Assembly: GCA_947646735.1 (NCBI GenBank)
Contig: CANTFK010000863.1
Location: forward strand, 62,001 to 126,000
Source: Peronospora farinosa
Lineage: Eukaryota; Oomycota; Peronosporomycetes; Peronosporales; Peronosporaceae
Length of the DNA: 64,000 nucleotides
Direction: 5' to 3'
A model generated the notes under the pieces. The model saw only the letters and a program-made list of their open reading frames with translations, did not search any database and had not been told where the DNA came from. Below are positions 1 through 9,897 of this stretch, in pieces (the stretch's first letter is position 1; each line of letters opens with the position of its first letter). The position numbers were made by a program, and so were the translations under genes.

Positions 1-1705
1 AACTCGTGATATAATTCGTTTGCACGTTCCTTATTCTGCACAAAAAGTAACGCGGGAAGCTGAAACCCGTCGTGCAACAATTGCTTCATGGCAACAAGTT
101 TGCCTTCTTCCTTGCCCACAAAGACCAGTTTTTGATCAATCGTACTCGCACCGGCGTTTTTCGTCCCCACAACCACCTTTACAGGGTCGCGCAGCACGGT
201 TTGAGCAAGCTCCTCCACTCCCTCCAGCATTGTGGCACTAAACATGGTACGCTGGACCTTAGCGTGAGTACAAGCAGCAAAAATCTCATCGACCTGCTCC
301 ACAAATCCGAGCTCCAACAGTCTATCTGCTTCATCAAGACATACGATTTCAACGGTTGAAAGGTCAACCTTTGCTTCTCGGATCAAGTGCACAAGACGAA
401 GCGGAGTAGCAACCAGCACGTCGTGGTTCACAGCCAGTTTGCTCTTCGTATGAGAAACGATGGTAGCAGCAGTGGCTTTTGACAGTAACGTAATGTGCAT
501 CTTTTTGCCTACAACGAGGCGCATGAACTCAGCACGAATTTGCACTGCCAGATCACGAGCAGGAGCCAAAACGATTGAACGGATACCGCTGCTTGTCTCA
601 CTACCGGATGCAAGGTTTGCTAGCATCGGAATCGCAAAAGCTGCAGTCTTACCGGATCCTGTAGGTGCTGTGGCCAGCACATCGCGTCGAAGTAAAAAGC
701 TGGGAATAGCTTGCATCTGCACAGACGTAGGTTCCTTGTACTCGGAGCGTTCAATGTTCTGCAAAAGCAGACGTTTCATCTGCTGCGCACTCGTACTGGA
801 GTCCAAGCGCATGTCAGCAAATGAAGTAATCGGTGCTGGGACGGCCACACCGCTTACACGAATGCCAAGCTGACGTCGAAGCATCTGTACGCCCTCTCTA
901 TTACAACAACCCGAATAAGTGAGCATTCTATCGACATTACAAATTCCTTGACGGTGCAAACAGCGTTCCACGTACTGTTCAGCAGCAGCAATAATGTTCT
1001 TCTTACTAGCTTCCGTAAATTCTTTCTTCGGCTTCTTTATTGGCTTTCCAACCGTCACTTTGTCGTCTGCATTTTCACCATTGAACTTGAACAAGCTCAC
1101 CAACTCTCCTTCCTCCTCCTCCTCCTCCTCCTTCTCCTCCTCACTTGATACAGCAGTTTCCCCATCCGATTGCTGTGATGTTGCCTCGCTTTCCATTGAC
1201 TCTGTGCGCGATCGTCGACGAGTACGTTTTTCCTTTCGTTTCCCAGCCTTCGTCTTAGGTGGAGCAAGAAGTTGTGATGCTTGCAGTCGATTTTCATCCT
1301 CCAGACGTTGTTCCTCGAGTGCACCTTCACTCAATTTACGCTTGCGACGAGGTTTGCTACCTTTGACCTTACGGGGTTTAATGGTCAAGTCGTTGCCTGC
1401 GCACTCTGGCACCATCTCGACACTGATCTTGCAAGGTCTGAGCGTCTTCTCTTGAAGTTTTTTGACCTCATTATAGCCGAAAAAATCCAATTCATCAGTC
1501 TCTACGGTCTTTTCAGCCTCTTTCTTGGCTCCTGGAGTTCGGAATCAGCCGAAAACAATGGAAAATGAGCATATTCAGTGGTTAGATTTGCCAGCAAAAA
1601 ACCCTCACCTTTTTTCAATTGATTGAACTGCTGCTTGTCCTGTTGGAACGTGGTGCCGCTGAACTTGGCGCCCTGTGTAAGCGCTCCAAAGAAGGTGCTC
1701 GACAT
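1..1705 (-). CDS. DDX52: DEAD-box RNA helicase, DDX52/Rok1 type (C-terminus beyond window)
   Basis: ATP-dependent RNA helicase expected to act in the nucleolus on 18S pre-rRNA, as Rok1/DDX52 does. Seen: N-terminal GAKF motif, then DELDFFG, the family's LDFFG signature; a Glu-rich linker (about 1100-1140); Q-motif region; Walker A PTGSGKT; motif Ia near APARDLA; DEAD box at about 320-335; SAT motif as FSATM. The second RecA lobe begins (LLFVQNKERA) and the frame is open to base 1, so the gene is cut by the window edge. One intron at 1532-1608 (77 bp, GT-AG) restores the frame. The ATG at 1705 is preferred because it directly precedes the conserved GAKF start; an in-frame ATG at 1738 is possible. 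Assignment to DDX52 rather than another DEAD-box protein rests on the LDFFG/GAKF N-terminus. Confidence 0.9.
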
Positions 1706-1851
1706 CGTCGTCAACTTTTGGTCTTTGTGTCCAGCCAAAATGACTCGATGAGCTTTTTACCAATCAGAGAGTGAGTTTCTATAGTCCATACTAAAGTGGT
1801 CATTGCGATGATCATTATGAATTAAAATATAGGCCTCTTTATTGTACGAAG

Positions 1852-3203
1852 CTATTTCTTGGACGGTCCAATATGGGCGACACTATCCACTGCATTACTC
1901 GTGTCCTTTGCATTAGATTTACTACTTGCAGCAATGTCAGAGCTTGTTTTCAAAGTCGTTGGGATGGTAAGCACCATAGACGAAGCCAAGTCTTGATCTG
2001 GACCTGTTGGGTGCTCTAGAGACGATCTTGAGTCCGACCAGTGCCCGTTTGGACCTAGCTTGACAGTGATCTTTGTACAGTGCTCATTGATCGCCTCAGC
2101 ATCCACGTATTCGTACTGAAGACTTTTGAGTCCGTTTTTCTTCCATGTACGGTGATGCTCCTTCAGTAGCTCGCGCTTCACAGTGCACTTCCATTTGCTT
2201 TTACGTAGTACTGTCAGCTTCTCTTCTAGACTCATGGCTTCTAGATCTCGAACTGTACCGCTGCAACATACATCAAACATCAAAGGCAATGAAATCATGA
2301 CATCTAGTAATTTGCTGAGAGATGTAGCACGAGACTGACCTCGTTGGTGTTTGGACAATGAGGTTCTTGCGCACTACACGACAGTAAAGCTCGTTGTCCT
2401 CTCCACCCCATCCCCAAAAGTTGTTGGGAAATCCGTTCACCTTGAGAAACTGTTGGCGTGTAAACGCCACAATGCCGCCGAAGTAGTTCGAGCTGTCGCT
2501 GTAACGCTTCCACACTCGCGCAATGTGCATAGGTCCTACGTGTGGTACTGAGGTGTAAAACTCACTCAGATCATCCTGTCAAAAGCACGGCATTTGACTT
2601 TAGATCGTGTTTCCGCTTGCACTTATCCAATAGCAATTATTCACATACTTCAGGTAGTAGGTCCACGTCGTGGAAAATGTAAACGTCATAGTCATTGCGA
2701 GACATGTCAAAGCCTGCATTAAGCAGCTTGCCTCGATTAAACTTGCGACCATCCAGTGACTGCTCCAAGATGAATATGTGGAAGGACGCACTGCAACAGA
2801 AGACCAAAATATCATTAGAAAGTGTCAACTCCATTGCATATTGGAAACTGCTACTTGACAACCTCTTTGCAGCACAATGACGGTGCAAAAACTTTGTCAT
2901 GTACGGCACGAACTCGTCCAAATGCGCTTGTCGATGTTGCGTCGGATGATTGTCGCGAAACGGCACCAGTATCGCCACACGCACAGCGTCCTGCATGGTA
3001 GTAGTGCTTACTGGGGCTTCTGTCTTTTTCAATAGGGCCTCTGTCTTTTCCAACGCTGTAGCAAACGTGCATGAAAACTTTACGTCATTGTTGTTTGCCT
3101 CGATTGATGCTGGACAGGCGACGTCCTTTGTCCGTCGCCGTCTTTTCTTGTTGATGTCGCCTAAGACTTCGGTCTCCGATGCGATGGATCGCTTGACCGC
3201 CAT
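1852..3203 (-). CDS. Beta-1,4-galactosyltransferase-like glycosyltransferase (GT7)
   Basis: Likely transfers a galactose or GalNAc-type sugar to glycans in the secretory pathway, by homology to family GT7. Four exons: 2863-3203, 2649-2790, 2340-2575, 1852-2260; the three introns of 72-79 bp are GT-AG and the joined frame is exact (about 375 residues). Seen in order: VAILVPFRDN (donor-binding start of GT7), FNRGKLLNAGF, the metal-binding DVD motif in FHDVDLLP, then GGIVAFTRQQF, NGFPNNFWGWGGED (acceptor-site signature) and a C-terminal ITVKLGP segment. The start at 3203 is the first ATG in frame; no clear N-terminal membrane anchor is visible, which is odd for a Golgi enzyme, so a further 5' exon may be missing. 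Same strand as the helicase, 146 bp beyond its start. Confidence 0.88.
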
Positions 3204-4577
3204 GCACACGTACAAAAATTTGGGAGATGTCTTCACATGGTGAGACAGAGCTTAAACCTTTCGGTTGGATACGCTTTTGCGCAATCCCGTCCTTGTCGAG
3301 GGAGATGCTAACCGTCTCTCGGATCAACGTACACAACCGCGTCTGAAAAACAAGATAGTATATATAGCTACCTTTGGCTCGACTTCCAAAACCATTTCAT
3401 TTAAATTTAGGCATCTTTGTAAGCATTAAACGATTAAAATCATTGTCACCTCTATCAACATATAACCCTCAAGAGTTTATTTACAGAGTAAAGCCATATC
3501 GCTAGCACCCTAATAATGATCTATAATGTATAAGAAGCATGCACCTCTCTACACGTCGCCAGTAGTTCGTGACTATCCGCTGGAGCAGTATGTTGTGCCT
3601 CCATTTGACCACGAGGCACTTTGCAAGAAGAGCTTTTGAGATTGCTTGAAGACACGAACTGACAGCGTCAAATTAGCTTTGCCTGCCACGTTCATTAGCA
3701 CCATCGATAGATGCAAGAGCATTCGATACAAGTGATGACTATCAAAAGCGCTATTTGTTTACCAGCGAGATGCAGTAATAGAATGACGTTAATATTGTCG
3801 CAGCTACGCGCACCATCGTAAAATTGCCAGTGCTTCCACGGGCAGCTCAATGATTCTAGTTAGCTTCGATAAAGCAGGTTGTCAGTACTTGTCCAACTCT
3901 GAGCTCAATGAACCATTTACACAACTCGATACTAGACCGCATGTATGCACAAGTCTACTTCAACTAAAAAGGTCTGGTTGTTCATTTGATTGCCTTTAAC
4001 AACATACTAGTAGATCTTGAACCCTGCGCAAGACAACCCGAATAAAACAAGGCACGGAAACAAAAGTCCCCGCCCTCAACATGTCGGCCATCCTCTTCCT
4101 GCTGCACTCTTCCTCATGACTAAACTACGTATTAAACAGACAGCTACACATGCATGATATGCATCACTTGCCCTTCCTTTCTCTCATCGACCCCACTTGG
4201 AGGCTTAATGACGTCTTTCGATCACGGACAGGACCTACTGTAGACCCAGACCACTTTTCAGCGGGTGAGAACGACAGCAAGCCCCGTTTTGTTCAGTCCG
4301 CCCGACGCAATGTTTCTCATCATCGAGAAAGCAGGAGGCTGCCTTTCACAGGCCTCATTGGAATCGCCCCACTCATATGTATATATACATCACGCACTCA
4401 TCTGACATGATACCTTGGCATTTCCTTAGGAGGAAAAGCGCAGCTTGGACTTTCAAACAAAGACATCCAATGAAGAGATAGGCTCCACATATCCGGGCGG
4501 AGACCTACAAAGACACAGCAGGTAGAAAAACACATTGCATAGTTAGAGAATATAAACCATGTGGCTTGTTCCTCAAG
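3204..4577. other. Intergenic stretch, no gene recognised
   Basis: About 1.4 kb between the galactosyltransferase start and the fibrillarin stop. Only short frames with no recognisable motif. The part nearest 3204 may hold a 5' exon or UTR of the galactosyltransferase; the part up to 4577 holds the 3' UTR of fibrillarin. Confidence 0.5.
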
Positions 4578-5564
4578 CTACTTCTTCTCCTTCTTGGGCA
4601 CACGGTACGTGCCGACAACCACAGCGTGGTCACGCTCGTATGGCTCCAGCGTCAATTGCTCGGCTGGCTTGAACTGTTCCTGCTGAAGCTTCTTCACCTC
4701 ACGGGCGAACACTGCCTCAGGCGGAGCAGTAGAGTCAATGCAGCTAGCCTTGATAGAGATTACAAAGTGACCACCGTTCTTCAGGAAATGCGAGGCGTTG
4801 ATAGCCACGATACGAGCCTGGTCAGGCTGAGCGACATCAGCAAAGACGACGTCGACCATCGGTACAAGCATACGGTACTTAAGCGGGTGACGAGCGTCTT
4901 CAATAATCGGTACAACGTTAGTCCGCGACTTAGCCATGTTGATAAGGTCACGGCCCACACGGTGGGAGAACTCAACGGCGTACACAGCGCCGGTAGGTCC
5001 CACGATGTCCGAGACGTGAGATACGGTGGTACCTGATGCACCACCCAGGTACAGCACCTTGGCACCAGGAGTGATCCAGATGTTGTCGACACCGCCAAGA
5101 ATAGCAGCAGCAATCTTGGAACGGAACGGGTTCCACACACGGTATTCGACCTTCTCGGTGCCTTCACCCGACGCGGCAGGAACGTCCACCGAGATGCGCT
5201 TCTCGCCATACACCGACTTGCCAGGGGTCGAATTAAGCGTCACAAGAGCGTCCTCCTTGCCACGAGCAATGAAAATACCTGCGTGGCGGTGAGGCTCCAC
5301 GACGACCTTAGCACCGCCAGCCATACCTCCACGGCCACCACCACGTCCACCACCACGACCTCCACCACGACCACCAGGAGCGCCGCGACCGCCACCACGG
5401 CCGCCACCACGTCCTCCCCCAAAGCCACGGCCACCAGGAGCACCACCGCGACCACCTCCACGACCACCTCCACGACCACCTCCACGACCTCCACTAAAGC
5501 CACGACCGCCACCACGGCCGCCACCGCGACCGCCACCACGACCTCCAAAACCACGTCCAGACAT
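4578..5564 (-). CDS. NOP1: Fibrillarin, snoRNA-guided rRNA 2'-O-methyltransferase
   Basis: Catalytic subunit of box C/D snoRNPs; methylates ribose 2'-OH in pre-rRNA in the nucleolus. 328 residues, one exon. Residues 1 to about 90 are a glycine/arginine-rich domain of RGG and GGR repeats; the rest is the Rossmann methyltransferase: [15 protein letters not shown] (SAM loop, about residue 165), [27 protein letters not shown] and [11 protein letters not shown]. The protein ends in a KKEKK tail. The start at 5564 (MSGRGFGG) matches the family; the frame stays open further upstream but without an ATG. The GC-rich GAR coding stretch gives long repetitive frames on the other strand, judged non-coding. 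A TCATTTTG element about 90 bp upstream (5650-5660, minus) resembles an oomycete initiator. Confidence 0.97.
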   Translation of the reverse strand: MSGRGFGGRGGGRGGGRGGGRGFSGGRGGGRGGGRGGGRGGAPGGRGFGGGRGGGRGGGRGAPGGRGGGRGGGRGGGRGGMAGGAKVVVEPHRHAGIFIARGKEDALVTLNSTPGKSVYGEKRISVDVPAASGEGTEKVEYRVWNPFRSKIAAAILGGVDNIWITPGAKVLYLGGASGTTVSHVSDIVGPTGAVYAVEFSHRVGRDLINMAKSRTNVVPIIEDARHPLKYRMLVPMVDVVFADVAQPDQARIVAINASHFLKNGGHFVISIKASCIDSTAPPEAVFAREVKKLQQEQFKPAEQLTLEPYERDHAVVVGTYRVPKKEKK

Positions 5565-5644
5565 TCTAATGAGCTTGATATAAAGAGAATCGAGACGAGA
5601 GAGTTTGTTGGCTGATTCAGAATTGAGACTCGACAAGAGTCATC

Positions 5645-5665
5645 GACAACAAAATGACTGGACAT
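5645..5665 (-). promoter_or_regulatory. Initiator-like CCAGTCATTTTG element upstream of fibrillarin
   Basis: On the minus strand the sequence reads CCAGTCATTTTGTTG, about 90 bp before the ATG. It resembles the oomycete initiator core (TCATT followed by a pyrimidine). Near-identical strings occur upstream of the helicase (at about 1735-1745) and RPL35 (26991-27003). Confidence 0.35.
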
Positions 5666-5847
5666 GGCACTGCCAGCCAACCACGGTGGTGTGAATTATT
5701 TTAGCCAATCATGACCGTAAAGAGACAGCTTGAATTTTAGCCAGTTACATTTTACTATCAGCCTCCAGATGTTGAAGACAATCAAGTACTGAACAATGTC
5801 ACAGATTGCAGCAGTCCTCTCATCCAGGTGCATTGCAATAATTTAAT

Positions 5848-7496
5848 TCAATACTTCAGGCCAATTTCTTGGAGTTTCGTAACCGTGTGGTAAAAATATG
5901 AGTACGAATAACCATTCTCCACGCGGAACACAAGATACGACTCTTCTTCTCCGCTTGCGTCTTCGTTGACAAGACGAGCCTTTACCATGGTTCCATCGCG
6001 AAGCCATCGACCGATCCATGGATCCTCGTCGAGATTATACTTGATGCAATGACTGTTCTCCAAAACACCATTTACACGCACGCGACCTAAGGGCTCCACC
6101 ACCACCTCAGACGCAGCGCCGCCACGGTTGTCTGGGGCTCGTACATCGCTATAACTTGTGTCGCACATGACAACATCCTGAAAAATGACTGTATCGTTGC
6201 TACGATCTCTTGCACAGGTATCATGTCGCTGATGAGGCTGCTTAATGACCGTTGGACAATTGCCGTGAGGTGTATGTCCAATGATTACACGTCGAATTCC
6301 ATTTTCAGACAGTTGAGACGCAATTGCGTCTGGAAGCGGAATTGGCATGCCGGACGCCAGAAGATGTCGGCCCATGACAACACTGCCCGTGTAATCCGGA
6401 AGTACGTATTGTAGCAGTTCGTTTCCGCCGCGAAATGAATGGTCTTCATTCCATGTCGGATGCTCGATCCATTCCCGAACTTGGCCTCTGTACCACGCGT
6501 TCAGTGCATCCACCCACTCCAACACCGAATCAAAATGCTTTGAAGGTTCATTAGGCACTCGACCCAGCGCAGACAAACCAGCGTCGTTGTCGCCATCGAT
6601 GATACCGCCATGCACAAACAATGTCTGATGAGCCACAAATGCCAGACTCCCGTGCAGCAAAAACTCACGCAATGCGCCTCCTTCTATGACACTTTCCACA
6701 TATGACTTCACAACGTTTTCGTTCGTCACGTCATCAACGTCTTGACGCAACATCAGCTCAGTCCGTCGACGTTCAAAGTCTCCCTGTGCTCCCATCGTGT
6801 GCTCCAGAATCCATTTCAGGCGGTTCGTCTTGGAATTAACAGCTTCAATTGTGTCGTCCGCACCATCACCATCTTCTTTCTTCTGCTCTTTAGCCAAAAA
6901 CTGTGTCAACGTCATGCGTTTGTCCACGGGCACCCACATCGGGCCTTCCAAAACCTCTTCACATCACAGAAATGTTAGAGTCAAGCATTTGTACACCAGT
7001 ACAATGAAGCAGCTAAATACAGTCGCCAACCTTTAGCCATTGAGTGTAAATCCATTTCTGTATCATGTAACTCCGACGTGAACCTCATTTTGTTCACGTC
7101 GCGATTGCCCACGAGAAGGACGACGCGATCCGGATGCCGTTTTTTGAGACTCACCAGCTGCTCGTAGCATCTACACATGTACCCATTTTCAGCCATTCGT
7201 TCCATAAAATTAACTACTTATCATACATTTACTAACTTTAATGTATCGTTTCCTTTATCTCCAGCGTCGCCTCCGAACACCAGCACGCAGTCGTCACGAA
7301 GCTCCAGCGTCTCGTCTTGGCCGCTGGAAGCCAGAAACAGACACGAAGACTGACGCACCACATTGCGCACATACTGCCAATTGCCTTCCACGTCTGTCAG
7401 TAGCGCGATTCGAGCCGCAGTCGCTGTTCGCATCACTACAAGGACGATTGATAAGTATCGCCTCATTATGCTTGAAAGTAGTTTTGACCAATTCAT
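5848..7496 (-). CDS. Calcineurin-like metallophosphoesterase
   Basis: Predicted two-metal phosphatase or phosphoesterase; the substrate is unknown. Three exons (7237-7496, 7031-7170, 5848-6956) with introns of 66 and 74 bp give an exact frame of about 502 residues. Metal-site motifs in order: TDVEGNW (where DxHG is usual), FGGDAGDKG (GDxxD), GNRD (GNHD/E site), FVHGG, and GHTPHGN (GHTxH). The Glu in place of His in the first motif, and Arg in GNRD, are departures from the classic set. Residues 11-30 (MRRYLSIVLVV...) are hydrophobic and could be a signal peptide if translation starts at 7466. The C-terminal 90 residues are a small beta-rich tail without a recognised domain. Divergent from the U11/U12-35K gene, with 144 bp between starts. 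Confidence 0.85.
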
Positions 7497-7640
7497 TAGG
7501 TTTCTACTTGAGTATAATGAGGGTCCTTATTATAGTTAAGTAGAAAAGTCAAATGCTTATAGGGCAAAACTGTTAATTCCAAAGGTGAGGAATAAATATT
7601 GCCTTCGTTATCTAGGAAGACTTGTTTTACAAAGATATAA

Positions 7641-8261
7641 ATGGCAAGAGAACGGATCGGCGAGAAACGGCAGCGTAGTCCTAGCAGAGGTCGAAGTCGA
7701 AGTCGAAGTCGAAGCCGTAGGCGACAAAATACCAAACAACGTCAACCGATTCGTCGAAATTGGTTTGCGGAGGCGTACGATCCTATTCAGATTGGCAGCA
7801 TCGATGGCACGGACACGACACCTCACGACAAAGGTCTGGTGCGTGCATTAAACGCTTGCTATGATGCGAGGAAAGACCCACAGATCCAGGGCGACCCATA
7901 CGCTACGTTATTTGTAGGTCGGCTGCACTTTGATACGACGGAGGAGACGCTCCGAAAATTCTTTAATGATTACGGAGCCATTCGGCGTCTGCGTCTCGTT
8001 CGAGACAACGAGACCAACAAGTCCAAGGGCTACGCGTTCGTCGAGTTTGAGCACGAGAGGGATTTCGAACGCGCCTATAAACACGCACATCGACGTGTGA
8101 TCGATAGTGCTGTAATCTTGGTGGACTTTGAGCGCAGTCGGGTCATGAAGTCATGGAAGCCGCGCCGTCTTGGCGGCGGCTTGGGCGGGACGAAGAAGTC
8201 GGGTCAGCTTCGCTTTGGTGGAAGGGACCGTCCGTTTAAACCGCCATTGGGTCTGCAATGA
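7641..8261 (+). CDS. SNRNP35: U11/U12 snRNP 35 kDa protein
   Basis: Component of the minor (U12-type) spliceosome U11/U12 di-snRNP, related to U1-70K. 206 residues, no intron. An N-terminal RS-rich tail (SRGRSRSRSRSRRR, about residues 14-28) is followed by AEAYDPIQIGSIDGTD...PHD, a signature of this protein rather than U1-70K. One RRM (about 88-165) has RNP2 LFVGRL and RNP1 KGYAFVEF. The C-terminus has PRRLGGGLGG, SGQLRFGGRDRPF, again nearly identical to the family. In animals the family lacks a long N-terminal RS tail, so that tail is a local feature. It shares a short intergenic region with the divergent phosphoesterase. Confidence 0.95.
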   Translation: MARERIGEKRQRSPSRGRSRSRSRSRRRQNTKQRQPIRRNWFAEAYDPIQIGSIDGTDTTPHDKGLVRALNACYDARKDPQIQGDPYATLFVGRLHFDTTEETLRKFFNDYGAIRRLRLVRDNETNKSKGYAFVEFEHERDFERAYKHAHRRVIDSAVILVDFERSRVMKSWKPRRLGGGLGGTKKSGQLRFGGRDRPFKPPLGLQ

Positions 8262-8690
8262 ACCCACTGCACAGGCTTCAAATTATTTGGTCGATTTCGT
8301 GCACTATTGCGCTACCAGCTCAGTTCGAGGTAGATTTTTAGAGGCCTCAATGACAACCCCGGAATACTATCGTCAATATGAGTTTTGACGATATCAGAAA
8401 ACGTTCTGCAGCAGAAGAAGGGTATGTATCCTGAATATTTACGGCACCGCGTGGAATCGCCTGCCGGCTCGTATCGCGCGTCTGGACGTTTTACATCGTC
8501 CTGGTCACATGGTAGTACTATTGGTTGGACTTTGCACCTTTTACCCATAACGTGTCTTCTTCTGTGCAACCTGGCCAAACACCCTTGCCATGCTAGCGTC
8601 CTTAATCCAATCAATATCGTCAGACAGTTTCCACGTGCATTCTAGACTTTGCTGGAGAGATTTTGTATCGAAGCAATCGTATCTTGTAAG
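8262..8690. other. Intergenic, target site of the copia insertion
   Basis: Holds the 3' UTR of SNRNP35 and the empty-site sequence ending in GTAAG at 8686-8690, which is duplicated at 13529-13533. No further gene recognised. Confidence 0.5.
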
Positions 8691-9000
8691 TGTTGTTAAA
8701 GCACTTGGGTTGTAGAAAGCAAAATGCAAAGTGAATATATTTAGGTCCTTAGTTCACAAACTCTGTTGCTACTCTAAGCCTACTGGATTCTTCGACTACA
8801 CGTTTCTAATCGCTATATCGCGCATTACTCATGGGATAGCCGCACATGAGTAATCTACTCTACACACATGACTCATCAGATAGTCGCTCATGAGTAATCC
8901 ACGCTAGTGGTATTACTCATGGGATAGGCGCACACCTAACTAATCAGACCGTACATTCTTGTGGTTGCCGTTTGCATGCCGAGTCGCTTCTTTTACAACA
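8691..9000 (-). repeat. Copia 3' LTR
   Basis: 310 bp, identical to the copy at 13219-13528. It holds two stem-loops made of ATTACTCATG and its complement (8824-8854 and 8889-8921). Confidence 0.96.
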
Positions 9001-9839
9001 CTCCCACTCGACTCGGTAGCGACACCGACAGTGATGCCGAGTTTAGTACGGAGGATGGTGAACTGTGGCGCTGCGATTGCCTTGGTCATGATGTCAGCGA
9101 GCATATCTTGCGTTGGACAGTACTGTAGCACGACTTGATTCTTTTCGACCTTTTCTCGCACGAAGTGGTAGCGAATGTCGATGTGCTTAGTGCGTTTGTG
9201 GAACTCTGGGTTCTTGGCCAACGCAATAGCACCTTGATTGTCTTCATAGATAGTTAGAGCGTCATCACCTGCTTCTTCACCGAGCTCACGCATGAGCGTC
9301 TTGAGCCACGTCGCTTCTTGGGTCGCCTCCGACAGTGCCATGTACTCTGCTTCGGTAGACGAGAGCGCCACGCTGCGCTGTTTCTTGCTACGCCAGCTGA
9401 TGCAGCCGTTGTTAAGCACAAATACGTAGCCGCTGGTACTTCGTCTAGTATCAGTATCTCCAGCCCAGTCGGCATCGGAATAGCCAAGCAACTTGCCATT
9501 GCCAGCGCCAATAAAACGAATACCAAGTGTAGGAGTCGATTGCAGGTACCGTAGCACGCGCTTGAGTGCTTGCCAGTGTGTCGGACACGGGTCAGCAGCA
9601 AACTGGCTGAGCACTCCCACTGAAGCTGCGAGGTCTGGACGCGTGCCTACCATGAGGTACATCAAGGCTCCGACGGCACTTCGGTATGGCACTCCTTGCA
9701 TGGTGTAGTTGTGCTTGCATCCATCTTTACACATACGCTTAGTCAACTTCAGTCCGGGGTCTTGCGGTGTCTTAACAGGCTTAGAGTCTTGCATACCGAA
9801 CTTGGTCAGAATCGATCGCAAGAACTTAGTCTGTTTCAT
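8940..9839 (-). pseudogene. Copia pol, end of reverse transcriptase and RNase H
   Basis: The frame continues pol after a break at about 9897. It contains the RT thumb ([12 protein letters not shown]), [17 protein letters not shown], and the copia RNase H with [36 protein letters not shown] and [12 protein letters not shown]. Stop at 8940, 60 bp inside the 3' LTR, so the last 20 residues are LTR-encoded. Between FEM and [11 protein letters not shown] about 11 nt of the usual MKDLGEL segment are missing, putting this part out of frame with upstream pol. Confidence 0.9.
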
Positions 9840-9897
9840 CGATACATCGCCTGACTTGTCATCTCGCTCGACTTCTATTCCGAGGCAATACTTAAGC

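Noticed and set aside
5240..5680. Long Val/Ala-rich and Thr-rich frames over the fibrillarin N-terminus
   Set aside because: Shadows of the GGN repeats encoding the RGG domain; pure low complexity, no domain.
8820..8925. Spaced repeats in the copia LTR as a CRISPR-like array
   Set aside because: Eukaryotic LTR; repeats are inverted, only four copies, no cas genes.
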